The notes under the pieces: generated by a model
The model's input: the letters and a program-made list of their open reading frames with translations, nothing else
The model's database searches: none
What the model was told of the DNA's origin: nothing
From: Litoreibacter meonggei
GTDB taxonomy: Bacteria; Pseudomonadota; Alphaproteobacteria; Rhodobacterales; Rhodobacteraceae
Length of the DNA: 64,000 nucleotides
NCBI RefSeq assembly: GCF_003663885.1
Contig: NZ_RCCE01000001.1
Location: 558,001-622,000 of the forward strand
Direction: 5' to 3'
Shown: one piece after another, positions 9,136 to 18,545 of the stretch
Layout of the letters: the number at the start of each line of letters is the position of its first letter
Position numbering within the stretch: position 1 is the first letter of the stretch
Translations under genes and position numbers: made by a program

Positions 9136-9906
9136 ATGGACAATTCCGACACGACCCCCGCGAAAGGCGGCGATATTTGGGTAGCCCTTGGCCTGCTGAC
9201 CCGTCTGCCCCTGCCCGAACGCCACTGGAATGAAGCCCGCCCAGCAGCGATGGCAGCTTGGGCTTACCCCGTGGTCGGCCTCGTGGTCGGAGTGCTGGCT
9301 TGCATTATTGGTTCAGGTTTTGCCCGCATCGGCCTGCCCAATGGCATGGTCGCGGCAGCCGTTTTGCTAAGCCTCACCATGCTGACAGGCGCGATGCACG
9401 AAGACGGGTTGGCCGATGCCGCTGACGGGCTTTGGGGCGGCGGCACCGCCGAGCGCCGATTGGAAATCATGAAAGACAGCCATATCGGGGCCTACGGCGT
9501 CATTGCGCTGGTCACGGGCTTCGCCCTGCGCTGGAGCGCACTCTCAGCACTATTGGCAGCGGGATGGCTGTGGACGCCGGTGCTGGTGGCCGCAATCACC
9601 TCGCGCGCGGCAATGGCTTACGTGATGGATGTTTTGCCCAATGCCCGCGAGTCGGGACTCTCCAGCCTCACGGGCCGCCCCGGAAAGCCAGCGACCCGCA
9701 TTGCTGCGGGTTTAAGCACCGTCGCGGCGGTGCTTGGGTTCGGTCTTTCGGGTTTGTGGCTATTGCTGGTCGCCGTCATGGCACTGACAGTTTGCGCAAC
9801 CCTGGCCCGACACAAAATCGGCGGCCAAACCGGTGACATTCTCGGAGCCACGCAACAGGTCGCAGAAATCGCGATCCTTGGCGCGATTTGCGTGCTGGTA
9901 CTTTAA
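9136..9906 (+). CDS. cobS: Adenosylcobinamide-GDP ribazoletransferase (cobalamin synthase)
   Basis: Integral membrane enzyme that joins adenosylcobinamide-GDP with alpha-ribazole (phosphate), the last step of cobalamin assembly. The 256-residue protein has several membrane helices, the signature AMHEDGLADAADGLWGG near residue 80, and RLEIMKDSHIGAYG. The chosen start (MDNSDTTPAK...) is the first ATG outside the cobT promoter region; the longer open frame runs back over cobT and is rejected. No strong Shine-Dalgarno is visible. It pairs divergently with cobT. Confidence 0.94.
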   Translation: MDNSDTTPAKGGDIWVALGLLTRLPLPERHWNEARPAAMAAWAYPVVGLVVGVLACIIGSGFARIGLPNGMVAAAVLLSLTMLTGAMHEDGLADAADGLWGGGTAERRLEIMKDSHIGAYGVIALVTGFALRWSALSALLAAGWLWTPVLVAAITSRAAMAYVMDVLPNARESGLSSLTGRPGKPATRIAAGLSTVAAVLGFGLSGLWLLLVAVMALTVCATLARHKIGGQTGDILGATQQVAEIAILGAICVLVL

Positions 9907-9920
9907 GCCACCTCAAGGAA

Positions 9921-9955
9921 AAAGCCGCCCGCCAAGTTTGGCGAACGGCTTTCAA
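9921..9955. terminator. Bidirectional hairpin between cobS and carD
   Basis: Arms AAAGCCG (9921-9927) and CGGCTTT (9946-9952) enclose a second complementary pair CGCCAA / TTGGCG around a short loop. The A/T tracts at both stem bases suit a rho-independent terminator acting on both convergent genes, cobS and carD. Confidence 0.75.
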
Positions 9956-9973
9956 TTTCGGCTAAAGCGGGGC

Positions 9974-10489
9974 TTAGGCTGCGGTTACCGTCCGGCTGAC
10001 CAACACGTCGTCAATTTCTTTCATCGAAGACGGCTCGTCCTTACCCTGCACAACCGCGATTTCGCGGGTCAGACGCTCCAACGCAGCCTCATACAGCTGG
10101 CGCTCGGAATAGCTTTGCTCGCGCTGGTCGCCGTGGCGGTGCAGATCGCGCACGACTTCGGCAATAGCGATCAGATCGCCAGAGTTAATCTTTTGCTCAT
10201 ATTCCTGCGCACGGCGCGACCACATGGCGCGCTTTACGCGGGCTTTGCCCTTCAGGGTCTTGAACGCCTGAGCAACCAAGTCAGGAGTCGACAACGGACG
10301 CATGCCGACTTCGATCGCTTTGTGAGTGGGCACCCGCAGGGTCATCTTGTCTTTTTCGAACGCCACGACAAAAAGTTCCAGTTCGATACCGGCGACTTCC
10401 TGTGTCTCAACGTTAACAACCTTGCCTACGCCATGTGCTGGGTAAACAACGAATTCATTCGGGCTAAAGTCTTGTTTTTTCTTGCTCAT
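9974..10489 (-). CDS. carD: CarD family transcriptional regulator (CdnL-like)
   Basis: RNA polymerase-binding regulator of 171 residues that stabilises open promoter complexes, notably at rRNA promoters, in relatives. The N-terminal Tudor-like RNAP-interaction domain covers roughly residues 8-70 (FVVYPAHGVGKVVNVET...). The helical DNA-binding C-terminal part includes KARVKRAMWSRRAQEYEQKI and RDLHRHGDQREQSYSERQLY. Length is standard. It follows fdxA on the minus strand, with a hairpin in the 235-base spacer. Alphaproteobacterial members of this family are usually important for growth. Confidence 0.95.
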   Translation of the reverse strand: MSKKKQDFSPNEFVVYPAHGVGKVVNVETQEVAGIELELFVVAFEKDKMTLRVPTHKAIEVGMRPLSTPDLVAQAFKTLKGKARVKRAMWSRRAQEYEQKINSGDLIAIAEVVRDLHRHGDQREQSYSERQLYEAALERLTREIAVVQGKDEPSSMKEIDDVLVSRTVTAA

Positions 10490-10530
10490 TCATATTCGTT
10501 CCCGCTTGGAAACGCCCTTCTTAAACAGCG

Positions 10531-10559
10531 AAAAAGACGGGCCGGAGAAGTGCCTCCGG
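10531..10559 (-). terminator. Hairpin with U-rich tail upstream of carD
   Basis: On the minus strand, CCGGAG and CTCCGG pair around a six-base loop (10542-10559) and are followed by CCCGTC and a T-run (10531-10535). It lies 42 bases before the carD ATG and about 165 bases after the fdxA stop. It could end fdxA transcription or act as an attenuator in a carD leader. Confidence 0.45.
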
Positions 10560-10724
10560 TCAATCTTCGATCATATCTGAGTTCAAGCATCTGAGTGAAA
10601 CGTCGTGTAGATGCTACTTGTCCTTTGACAACACCATATCACAGAATCGCCCCTATCGAAAGCCATGTCGATTTTGGGTGCCACCAAGCCGTTGATTTCG
10701 TGTTTTTTCGGCGCGTAATACGCC

Positions 10725-11063
10725 TCAGCCACCCTCGCCGGGCTTCTCGGAGAAGTATTTCTCCAGCTTACCTTCTTCACCGTCACGCTCTTCTGCTTCG
10801 GGAAGTTGGTCTTTCTTGGTAATGATGACTGGCCACATTTCGGAATACTTGCGGTTGAACTCGACCCATTTCTCCATATCCGGCTCGGTATCCGGACGGA
10901 TTGCGTCAGCGGGGCATTCAGGTTCGCACACACCGCAGTCGATGCACTCGTCAGGGTGGATAACCAACATGTTCTCACCCTCGTAGAAGCAATCTACGGG
11001 GCAGACTTCAACACAATCCGTGTATTTGCAGGCGATGCAGGCGTCGTTGACGATATATGTCAT
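10725..11063 (-). CDS. fdxA: Seven-iron ferredoxin FdxA
   Basis: Soluble electron carrier of 112 residues holding one [3Fe-4S] and one [4Fe-4S] cluster. The cysteine pattern is [18 protein letters not shown] followed by [12 protein letters not shown], the Azotobacter FdI / FdxA arrangement, and the long C-terminal extension ([20 protein letters not shown]) is characteristic. It is downstream of the helicase and S4 genes on the same strand, a gene order common in Rhodobacterales. Redox partner unknown. Confidence 0.96.
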   Translation of the reverse strand: MTYIVNDACIACKYTDCVEVCPVDCFYEGENMLVIHPDECIDCGVCEPECPADAIRPDTEPDMEKWVEFNRKYSEMWPVIITKKDQLPEAEERDGEEGKLEKYFSEKPGEGG

Positions 11064-11114
11064 GAGCAGTGTCCGATTTAGCTTGTCGCGTTTTTCCTAA
11101 TCCTGACTGACGGA

Positions 11115-11492
11115 TCATTCAAGGCCACGATCCCGTGAAAGGTCCAGACTGCGGCGATCTTTCTTAGTTGGGCGGCCCCCGACACGGTCCGCGCCAAAGG
11201 CTTTCGGCTTGGCCTCCTGCACCGTTGTCTTGTCCAGATAGAGCGCCTGCGCCTCTGGCGCTGGCCCGCGGCGGGTGCCGCAAGCCGCGATCTCTACAAC
11301 CCTGATCTGGCTGCCTTGTGGAAAAGTCAGCGTATCCCCGGCCCCCACCTTGGTGGCAGCTTTGTCGACTTTGTTCGAGTTGACCCTCACATGGCCGCCA
11401 CTCACCTGCTTAGCAGCAAGCGTGCGCGTCTTGAAAAACCGCGCATGCCAGAGCCACTTGTCGAGGCGGATTTTTGATGCGTCCTCGGTCAG
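11115..11492 (-). CDS. S4-domain RNA-binding protein (HSP15-like), probable CTG start
   Basis: RNA-binding S4 protein of about 125 residues, resembling heat-shock protein 15, which binds stalled 50S subunits with peptidyl-tRNA in E. coli. The conserved S4 start KIRLDKWLWHARFFKTR lies upstream of the first ATG (11405), so an ATG start would delete half the domain. Between an in-frame stop and this motif there is no ATG, GTG or TTG. The best candidate is CTG at 11492, which overlaps the helicase stop as CTGA, mimicking the usual ATGA junction and giving (M)TEDASKIRLDK. The C-terminal part has RRGPAPEAQALY and GRPTKKDRR, normal for the family. Initiation at CTG is inferred, not shown. Confidence 0.8.
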   Translation of the reverse strand: MTEDASKIRLDKWLWHARFFKTRTLAAKQVSGGHVRVNSNKVDKAATKVGAGDTLTFPQGSQIRVVEIAACGTRRGPAPEAQALYLDKTTVQEAKPKAFGADRVGGRPTKKDRRSLDLSRDRGLE

Positions 11493-14293
11493 TCTTTTTT
11501 CAGCCCCATAAGGGCTGCCGCAAACGGGTTATCAGGGTCGATGGCTTTTTCCTTCTTGGGAGGGCGCGCCTGATAGTTTTGAGATTTGTTATCGCGAGGC
11601 GGACCACCTTTGCCCTTGGGTTTGCCACGAGGTTTGGGTTTGCCACGCGGAGCGTCACCCTGTGGGCGGCTACCTTCACGCGGCTTGCGTGTACCAAATC
11701 CGCCCCATGTGAAGGTATAAAACACCTCCATCTCTGGCGCTTCAGCGGACGGAACCGCAGCTTCCGGCACTTCTACGGGAACGTCAGCCGGAGGCATTTC
11801 CGATGGAGCATTGTCCGGCGCTTCAACCGGAGCTTCGGTCGGGCTTTCGTCGGGTTTTTGTACTGGAGTTTCCTGTGGAGGTACCTCTGGCGTTTTTTCA
11901 GGGGTCGGAGACGCCTTCACTTTTGCACGCTCGCCCTTCTCGGCTTTGTAGCCAAGCCCGCCCATCAAGTTGGCGAACTGCTCAAGCGTCATGCCGGTAA
12001 TTGACAGCATGTCGGCCTTGGCTTCAAACCCGCCACGGCTATCCTCAGAGCGCAGTTGATCCGCGAGGCGCTCCAGCATGTCGATACGGATCGCGCGATC
12101 GCCGGCAAGACGGTAACCCGCTTGGGTGTAGTACCCGTCTGGTGCATCTTTGACCGCAGGAACGGTCACCAAACCAGGGGGCGGCGATTCAGGGAACTCC
12201 GCCAAATCCTTTTGAAGCGACCACAACACCAGACGCAGCCGTGTCGGCGCAGGTTTCAGCAGCAGCGGCATGAATATGGTGAATTGGCCGAACCGAATGC
12301 CATGCTTGCGCAACGCGCCGCGTGCGTCTTGATCCAACGCTTTCACGTCATTGGCGACGGACTCGCGGGTCAGCACGCCCAACGCTTCCGACATCTGGAA
12401 CGCAAAGCCTTTTGCAAGGCCCGTCATTGTTTCGTCATTCGCCAACGCCATCATCGGCTCGAACGCCGCCGCAATTTTGCGGTCGATGAAGTGTTGCAGG
12501 CGGCGCTTGACCTTTTCGGCCACGTCCGCACCGGCCTCTTCATCCACGAAGGCGTCGACTTCCGGCTTCAAAGCGCTTGCGCCTTTAACCAGTTTGCCAA
12601 CGGCCATTTCGCCCCACATCAGGCCACCTTGCTCGGTGAAGTCCATCTCGGTGTCAGGCGCGTTGTAGAATTTGTCCGCGCGCAGGTTGAAATGCGGTGT
12701 CAGCGCCGCAAGGGCTGCTTGGCGCAACATTTTCGCCTCGTCCGGGCTGGAGGTTTGATCCTGCCGGAAGCGGAACCCATCAAGACGGCCGATCATTTCG
12801 CCCTCAACCGTCACTTCACCCTTGTCGTTCACGTCAGCCACGAGGCTCTCCTTCTGCTTCAACCGCCGCAACAACACTGAAGTGCGCCGGTCGACAAATC
12901 TTTGCGTCAGCGCCCCGTGAAGGGCATCCGACAGGCGGTCTTCTACAGCACGGGTTTCCCCGCGCCAATGGGTTTCGTCCTGCACCCAGCCTTTGCGTTG
13001 CGCCACATAGGTCCATGTGCGGATATATGCCAGTCGCTTTGACAGCGTATCAATGTCCCCATCGGTGCGATCGATGCGGGCAATCTGGCGCTCCATGTAG
13101 TCGCGCGGCACCTGCCCTTTGTCGTGCAGGTAGCCAAAAATAACCTCAAGAAGCGCGGCGTGTTCCCCTTGGCTGATCCCGCGGAAATCAGGAATGCGGC
13201 AGACGTCCCAGAGCAATTTGACGTCATGAGGTGTCGATACGCGCGCGTCCACTTCCGTGACGTCGCGCAGCGATTTCAGGGCGACGACATCGTCGGCATC
13301 ACGCGCACGGCTCAACCAGTCTTCATCTGTGCGCATCTCAAGGCTTTGCAACAAGCGACCGATGGATCCGAATTCAAGGCGGTCATTGCGCCATTGCAGC
13401 TTTTTAATCGGGGTGAAGCGCGCCGACGTGATGGCCTCCACCACCTCCGCTTCCAAATCCGGTGCCTCGCCTGTCACGCCGAAGGTGCCGGGCTGCATGT
13501 AGCGCCCCGCGCGGCCTGCGATCTGGGCCAACTCGTTGGGCTGCAAGCGCCGCATCCGCCGTCCGTCGAATTTCGACAAGGCCGAGAACGCCACGTGGCT
13601 CACATCCAGATTCAGCCCCATGCCGATGGCGTCGGTGGCAACAAGGTAGTCTACGTCGCCGTTTTGGTACATTTCGACCTGTGCATTGCGCGTGCGGGGG
13701 GAAAGTGCGCCCATCACCACGGCACAACCGCCCTTCTGGCGGCGGATCAGCTCGGCGATGGCATATACATTTTCAACCGAAAACCCGACAATCGCGCTGC
13801 GTGGCTTCAGTCTGCTTATCTTTTTCGAACCTGTGTAGGTCAATTCACTGAATCGCTCCCGCCGCAAGAACTGCGCCTTCGGCTCCAGCGCGGCGATGGC
13901 ACTTTTCATCGTGTCGGAGCCCATAAACAGCGTCTCAAGCAACCCGCGCGACCGCAAAAGCCGGTCGGTAAAGACATGGCCCCGCTCTGGATCAGCACAT
14001 AGCTGGATTTCATCAACCGCGAGGAAATCCGCCCCCATGCCTTCGGGCATGGCCTCGACGGTGCAGACCCAATAGGCCGCACGGTCAGGAACAATCCGTT
14101 CCTCACCGGTGATCAACGCCACGACGGACGGGCCACGCAAGGCGACGATCTTGTCGTAAACCTCCCGCGCCAAAAGGCGCAGCGGCAGGCCGATAATGCC
14201 GGTACGATGCGCCAGCATCCGCTCTATCGCGTAATGGGTTTTGCCGGTGTTGGTCGGGCCAAGAACCGCCGTGATGCGTGCCTGTTGGCTCAT
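11489..14293 (-). CDS. SUV3-like DExH-box RNA helicase
   Basis: Large predicted ATP-dependent RNA helicase of 934 residues, similar to the mitochondrial degradosome helicase SUV3. N-terminal motor: Walker A GPTNTGKT (about 12-19), DEIQLC as motif II, and the second RecA domain with VATDAIGMGLNLD and QIAGRAGRY (motifs V and VI). A middle helical region follows. The last ~170 residues are low-complexity, first Pro/Glu-rich (about 780-870), then Lys/Arg/Gly-rich, ending FAAALMGLKKD. The tail is probably disordered and RNA-binding. It heads the helicase-S4-fdxA group. Role in RNA decay is inferred from homology. Confidence 0.9.
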   Translation of the reverse strand: MSQQARITAVLGPTNTGKTHYAIERMLAHRTGIIGLPLRLLAREVYDKIVALRGPSVVALITGEERIVPDRAAYWVCTVEAMPEGMGADFLAVDEIQLCADPERGHVFTDRLLRSRGLLETLFMGSDTMKSAIAALEPKAQFLRRERFSELTYTGSKKISRLKPRSAIVGFSVENVYAIAELIRRQKGGCAVVMGALSPRTRNAQVEMYQNGDVDYLVATDAIGMGLNLDVSHVAFSALSKFDGRRMRRLQPNELAQIAGRAGRYMQPGTFGVTGEAPDLEAEVVEAITSARFTPIKKLQWRNDRLEFGSIGRLLQSLEMRTDEDWLSRARDADDVVALKSLRDVTEVDARVSTPHDVKLLWDVCRIPDFRGISQGEHAALLEVIFGYLHDKGQVPRDYMERQIARIDRTDGDIDTLSKRLAYIRTWTYVAQRKGWVQDETHWRGETRAVEDRLSDALHGALTQRFVDRRTSVLLRRLKQKESLVADVNDKGEVTVEGEMIGRLDGFRFRQDQTSSPDEAKMLRQAALAALTPHFNLRADKFYNAPDTEMDFTEQGGLMWGEMAVGKLVKGASALKPEVDAFVDEEAGADVAEKVKRRLQHFIDRKIAAAFEPMMALANDETMTGLAKGFAFQMSEALGVLTRESVANDVKALDQDARGALRKHGIRFGQFTIFMPLLLKPAPTRLRLVLWSLQKDLAEFPESPPPGLVTVPAVKDAPDGYYTQAGYRLAGDRAIRIDMLERLADQLRSEDSRGGFEAKADMLSITGMTLEQFANLMGGLGYKAEKGERAKVKASPTPEKTPEVPPQETPVQKPDESPTEAPVEAPDNAPSEMPPADVPVEVPEAAVPSAEAPEMEVFYTFTWGGFGTRKPREGSRPQGDAPRGKPKPRGKPKGKGGPPRDNKSQNYQARPPKKEKAIDPDNPFAAALMGLKKD

Positions 14294-14342
14294 ATCTGGC
14301 CCTTAGTGCTCAGAGGCCGGAATGAGCCAGCCTGCTGTGGAA

Positions 14343-14903
14343 TTAGATGTCTTGACCGGAGACCGTTCTCTCCAACCGCTCGATGGCCTCTTTTAGGCCC
14401 TCGCGGTGGGGATGTATAGCGGCGGCGGCCTTGTAGGCGGAAAGCGCGTCTTCTTCTTGCTCAAGTTCTTCAAGGATGCGGCCAAGACCCTGTAGCGCCC
14501 CGAAATGGCGTGGATTCAACGCCAATGTGCGCTGTATGTCGGCGATGGAAAGCCCGAATTTTTCAGCGTTGAAAAACGCGGTGGCACGGGCATTCCATCC
14601 TTCGGCAAAATCCGGTGCGTGATCTGTCAGCGCCGTCAGATGCTCAATCGCTTTGGCAAAATCACCTTTCTCCATGGCGTTGCGCCCGCGACGTAGAAGT
14701 AAATCCATCGACGCGGAGCCGGAGCGCGACCATTCGCGCCAAATTTGCCTCTCAACTTTCTCCCAATCCTCCAAATCAGGTTGGGCCAGTTCGGCGTAAA
14801 GTCCGTCCAACTTCGTCTCATCCGCCACACTTGGCAGGGCAAAACACGAAACCGACAGAAATGCCGTAACGAAAATATTGAGGAGGGTGCTTGAAACTTT
14901 CAT
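14343..14903 (-). CDS. Exported tetratricopeptide repeat protein
   Basis: Protein of 186 residues starting at the ATG at 14903, which gives a clear signal peptide (MKVSSTLLNIFVTAFLSVSC...ALPSVADE). Note a Cys near the cleavage region, but no good lipobox. The mature part holds about three TPR-like repeats: RRGRNAMEKGDFAKAIEHL, EGWNARATAFFNAEKFGL and FGALQGLGRILEELEQEEDAL. Likely periplasmic scaffold; partner unknown. It is divergent from the SCP2 gene and lies after the helicase in the opposite reading direction of transcription order, 49 bases from its start. Confidence 0.85.
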   Translation of the reverse strand: MKVSSTLLNIFVTAFLSVSCFALPSVADETKLDGLYAELAQPDLEDWEKVERQIWREWSRSGSASMDLLLRRGRNAMEKGDFAKAIEHLTALTDHAPDFAEGWNARATAFFNAEKFGLSIADIQRTLALNPRHFGALQGLGRILEELEQEEDALSAYKAAAAIHPHREGLKEAIERLERTVSGQDI

Positions 14904-14985
14904 AACGCCTTTAACTCTAGCGGGTGATCTGCAAAAATCAAAAGGTGCAGTCATCCACCACATCACTTTTTCAGGAGACCTCTTC

Positions 14986-15273
14986 ATGAGCGACGTAATT
15001 AATCAAGCCGTAACGGCCCTTGCAGGCAAAATGGACGGCGGCTTTGATGGCTCCGTGAAATTCGTAATCGAAGGCGAGGGTTCCATCATGGTTGACGGCG
15101 ACGGCGTGCGCGCAGGCGACGAAGAGGCTGAATGCACCATGACAGCAGATGCGGAAACCTTCGAGGCGATCCTTGATGGCGAGATGAACCCGACCGCCGC
15201 GTTCATGTCCGGCAAACTCTCGGTGGACGGCGATATGGGCGCAGCTATGAAACTGGGCTCGGTTCTGTCGTGA
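14986..15273 (+). CDS. SCP2 sterol-binding domain protein
   Basis: Small soluble protein of 95 residues made only of an SCP2 lipid-binding domain: VKFVIEGEGSIMVDGDGVRAG, then ECTMTADAETFEAILDGEMNP and AFMSGKLSVDGDMGAAMKLG, the family's conserved C-terminal half. It is preceded by AGGAG. Alphaproteobacterial members probably carry fatty acyl or other lipid ligands. Its stop overlaps the GTG start of the downstream hydrolase (GTGA), so lipid handling and hydrolysis may be coupled. Confidence 0.92.
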   Translation: MSDVINQAVTALAGKMDGGFDGSVKFVIEGEGSIMVDGDGVRAGDEEAECTMTADAETFEAILDGEMNPTAAFMSGKLSVDGDMGAAMKLGSVLS

Positions 15274-16217
15274 GTCTTACCCCCGCCCCCTTCCACGCCG
15301 ATGTTGCAAACGGCCCTGATGGTGGTTGCGCCTATTGGCTGACGACGTCTGACGGCGTCCGCATCCGCATGGGTGTGTGGGGCGGCGGGGACAAAGGCAC
15401 GGTGCTGCTTTTCCCGGGCCGCACAGAATTTGTTGAGAAATACGGCGCCGCCGCAAAAGGCTTCATGGACCGTGGTTTTTCAACGGTGGCCATCGACTGG
15501 CGTGGGCAAGGTCTGGCAGATCGCGCATTGGAGAACCGGCTCATCGGCCATGTGGCTGATTTCAAGGACTACCAAAATGACGTCGCCGCCGTTCTCGCCG
15601 CTTTGCCGGAGCTAGATTTGCCTGATCCGATGGGCCTTCTTGGTCACTCCATGGGCGGCTGCATTGGGCTGCGGGCGTTGATGGAAGGTTTGCCGGTGGA
15701 TGCGGCGGTATTTACCGGCCCGATGTGGGGCATCGCCCTTGATCCTATGCGCCGTAGCGCTGGCTGGGCGTTGTCGACGCTCGCGCGACAGACCAAGTTT
15801 GAAAACATGATGACCCCGGGAACGTCGGAGCAATCTTACGTTCTGGTACAACCGTTCAAAGACAATCTGCTCACCCGCGACGCGGATATGTATGAAGGGA
15901 TGCGCAAACAGCTTAACGCGTATCCCGATCTGGCACTTGGCGGACCGTCATTTGCTTGGCTCAACGAAGCGCTGAAAGAATGCCGCGCGCTGTCGCTCAA
16001 CCCAACGCCGAACGTGCCGACGATTACCTTCCTCGGCACCAACGAGCGCATCGTTGACACTAAGGCGATCCACGACCGTATGGCGCGCTGGCACAATGGC
16101 GAGCTACGCATGATCGATGGCGGGGAACACGAGGTCGCTATGGATTTGCCCAAGGTGCAAACCGAAGTCTATGACGCTGCGGTCGAACTGTTCTTGGGTG
16201 TGTTGGAAGACGCCTAA
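15270..16217 (+). CDS. Alpha/beta hydrolase (lysophospholipase PldB-like)
   Basis: Serine hydrolase of 315 residues, probably a lysophospholipase or monoacylglycerol lipase. It has [15 protein letters not shown] (oxyanion region), [10 protein letters not shown], the nucleophile elbow [11 protein letters not shown] (Ser near residue 128), [11 protein letters not shown] with the acidic residue, and GGEHEVAMD with the catalytic His. The start is GTG at 15270, inside the stop of the SCP2 gene, implying coupled translation. The stop overlaps the convergent lolD stop by three bases. Substrate is inferred from family membership. Confidence 0.9.
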   Translation: MSLTPAPFHADVANGPDGGCAYWLTTSDGVRIRMGVWGGGDKGTVLLFPGRTEFVEKYGAAAKGFMDRGFSTVAIDWRGQGLADRALENRLIGHVADFKDYQNDVAAVLAALPELDLPDPMGLLGHSMGGCIGLRALMEGLPVDAAVFTGPMWGIALDPMRRSAGWALSTLARQTKFENMMTPGTSEQSYVLVQPFKDNLLTRDADMYEGMRKQLNAYPDLALGGPSFAWLNEALKECRALSLNPTPNVPTITFLGTNERIVDTKAIHDRMARWHNGELRMIDGGEHEVAMDLPKVQTEVYDAAVELFLGVLEDA

Positions 16218-16897
16218 GCGTCGACCAATACGCCATTTTCCAAACGCACCATGCGGTCCATGCGACCCGCCAGTTCCAGGTTATGAGTGGCTATAAGTGC
16301 CGCCAAGCCGGTGCTGCGCGCCAGCGTCATCAACGCATCGAATACCTGATCGGACGTGCCGGGATCAAGGTTACCCGTCGGCTCATCCGCCAACAACAAC
16401 CCCGGTTTGTTCGCCAGCGCGCGACAGAAGGCGACCCGTTGCTGCTCCCCGCCCGACAGTTCCCCCGGACGATGGGACGCGCGTTCGGCGACCCCCACTT
16501 TCCCCAACAGATCAAGCGCATGCGCTTCGGCATCGCGCTTAGACACGCCTGCCGCCAGTTGCGGCAACACGATGTTTTCCAGCGCGGTGAATTCCGGCAG
16601 GAGGTGGTGAAACTGGTAGATGAACCCGATCTTGGAGCGCCGTGCAGCGGTCCGCGCACGGTCGCTTTTGCCGCTCAGGTCATCCCCATCGATGACGACA
16701 TGGCCGGTGTCCGGCGTATCCAGAAGCCCCGCCATATGCAGCAGTGTCGACTTTCCGGCACCTGACGGCGCGACCATAGCGACCACCTCCCCTGGTGCGA
16801 CTTCAAGATGAACGCCGCGCAAAACGGCGATCTCGTTCGGCTTACCCTTGTTGTAAATCTTCTCGACCCCGTCGAGCAGCAAAGCGGCGTTACTCAT
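16214..16897 (-). CDS. lolD: Lipoprotein-releasing ABC transporter ATP-binding protein LolD
   Basis: ATPase of the LolCDE complex that extracts lipoproteins from the inner membrane for LolA. The 227-residue protein has Walker [10 protein letters not shown], the ABC signature [15 protein letters not shown], Walker [13 protein letters not shown] and the switch His in ALIATHN. It belongs to the MacB/LolD subfamily. The start overlaps the lolC stop by eight bases, so the two are co-translated. The only oddity is Ala in place of Gly at the first Walker A position. Confidence 0.95.
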   Translation of the reverse strand: MSNAALLLDGVEKIYNKGKPNEIAVLRGVHLEVAPGEVVAMVAPSGAGKSTLLHMAGLLDTPDTGHVVIDGDDLSGKSDRARTAARRSKIGFIYQFHHLLPEFTALENIVLPQLAAGVSKRDAEAHALDLLGKVGVAERASHRPGELSGGEQQRVAFCRALANKPGLLLADEPTGNLDPGTSDQVFDALMTLARSTGLAALIATHNLELAGRMDRMVRLENGVLVDA

Positions 16898-18203
16898 AGC
16901 GCAGGGCCTCTACAGGGTTCATGCGGGCCGCACGGCGGGCCGGAAAGATCGTCACGACAAAGCTCAGGAACAGCGACAGCGAAATCGCCGAAAGCACGTC
17001 GCCCCATTCCAATCGGGCTGGAAGCTTAGAGATAAGGCGAACGGATGGATCCCACACACCCCCACCCGCGAACCAGTTAACGATGCCGAATATCTGGTCT
17101 ATGTATATGGCGAACAAGCACCCGAGGATCATCCCGAGAATGGTGCCTATCACCCCGATCGACGCGCCGCAGATAAAGAACACCCGCAACACTGAACCTT
17201 CGCTAAGGCCCATGGTCCGCAAGATTCCGATGTCACGACCCTTGTTTTTCACCAGCATGATCAGCCCCGAGACGATGTTCATCGACGCGATCAAGACCAG
17301 CACTGACAGGATCAGGAACATCACGTTGTCTTCCATCTCCAACGCCTGCAAAAAGGCGCCCGAACTGTCGCGCCATGTCCAGAGCAACGCCCCGTCACCG
17401 GCAGCGCTCAGCAATGCGCGCTCGTGCTTGCTGACGTTTTCGGGATCATCAAGGATCACCTCGATCTCGTCGGCTACGCCTTCGCGGTTGAAATATTCTT
17501 GTGCCTTTTCGAACGGCATATAGACCCGTGTGCGATCAATGTCGTAGCGGCCCACTTGGAAGACATACACAACTTCGAACGCCACAATGCGCGGTGACGT
17601 GCCGAAGGCTGTCTTGGTGCCATTGGGTGAAATCAACTTCACTTTATCCCCGACCGAGACACCAAGGCTGCGGGCCACACCCCAGCCAATCGCAATCGTC
17701 ATGCCATTATTAGCCACGCCAAACTGCGACAGGTCGCCCAAGCGCTGCTCCGGCTCCACAACGCGGCGCACGCCCGCCAAATCGTCGGCGCGGATGCCGT
17801 AGACCTCGACGCCTGCATTGCCCGACGGGGCTGCGGCCATAACCTGCCCTTTTACCAGCGGCGCGGCTCGAATGACACCATCAGCCTCGGCCATTTTGGC
17901 TGTCAGCCCGTCATAGTCTTCAATGACCCGCGCATAGGTCCCCGTCTCAGACGTCTTCCCCGATGAGTATACCGTGACATGCGCATTCGCGCCCAAGATC
18001 GTGTCGACGAACTCGTATCGAAATCCCGAACGCACAGCCAAGGTGATAATCAACGCCGCCACCGCCAACGTGATGCCGATAAGGCTGATCCACGTCATCA
18101 CTGACACGCCGCCCTCGGCGCGTTTGGCGCGCAGGTAGCGCCACGCGATCATCCATTCAAACCCCGCAAACGGGGGGGTAGAGGTGGGGCTGTTGCTGCT
18201 CAA
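16890..18203 (-). CDS. lolC: Lipoprotein-releasing ABC transporter permease LolC/E
   Basis: Membrane subunit of the Lol complex, 437 residues from the TTG at 18203, which has AGGAG seven bases upstream. A GTG ten codons earlier (18233) is a weaker alternative. Topology is one helix near the N-terminus ([19 protein letters not shown]), a large periplasmic domain, and three C-terminal helices of the FtsX type. [20 protein letters not shown] and [20 protein letters not shown] are typical of LolC/LolE. Many alphaproteobacteria carry one such permease, presumably as a homodimer; I see only one here. Confidence 0.93.
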   Translation of the reverse strand: MSSNSPTSTPPFAGFEWMIAWRYLRAKRAEGGVSVMTWISLIGITLAVAALIITLAVRSGFRYEFVDTILGANAHVTVYSSGKTSETGTYARVIEDYDGLTAKMAEADGVIRAAPLVKGQVMAAAPSGNAGVEVYGIRADDLAGVRRVVEPEQRLGDLSQFGVANNGMTIAIGWGVARSLGVSVGDKVKLISPNGTKTAFGTSPRIVAFEVVYVFQVGRYDIDRTRVYMPFEKAQEYFNREGVADEIEVILDDPENVSKHERALLSAAGDGALLWTWRDSSGAFLQALEMEDNVMFLILSVLVLIASMNIVSGLIMLVKNKGRDIGILRTMGLSEGSVLRVFFICGASIGVIGTILGMILGCLFAIYIDQIFGIVNWFAGGGVWDPSVRLISKLPARLEWGDVLSAISLSLFLSFVVTIFPARRAARMNPVEALRYE

Positions 18204-18545
18204 CTGCGCTCTCCTGCTCGATTTTCTCGCCACGTTTGCGCTGATCTCCGTGACTGGTCAAGCCTTCGGCAGCAAAGTGTTGCCGATGACGCACGGCGCA
18301 TGACAATCCTATCTGCGACGTGCATGAAAGGTCATTTGTCCCGCGCTCCGGTCCCAATTTAGGGAATTTCACCGCGTTCCGAAAGGAATAGCCTTCGCAG
18401 ATTTTGGGAATCGACTACACTTACGCTTGAGAGACCATAAAAAAACTAGTCCGCCTGCTTGCTCCTTGGCCTTCATCTTAGAAGCCGCAGGTCTCTCGCC
18501 AAGACGCAAGGATTGTTAAGGGCGGTCGCAATGTGGAGACAGATT
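18204..18545. other. 342-base divergent spacer between lolC and uspA
   Basis: No convincing protein-coding frame or RNA gene seen. It must hold the promoters of lolCD (minus) and uspA (plus). A small TTCC-GAAA-GGAA dyad lies near 18377-18388 and an A-run near 18439-18445. I could not fix a clear promoter. Confidence 0.5.
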
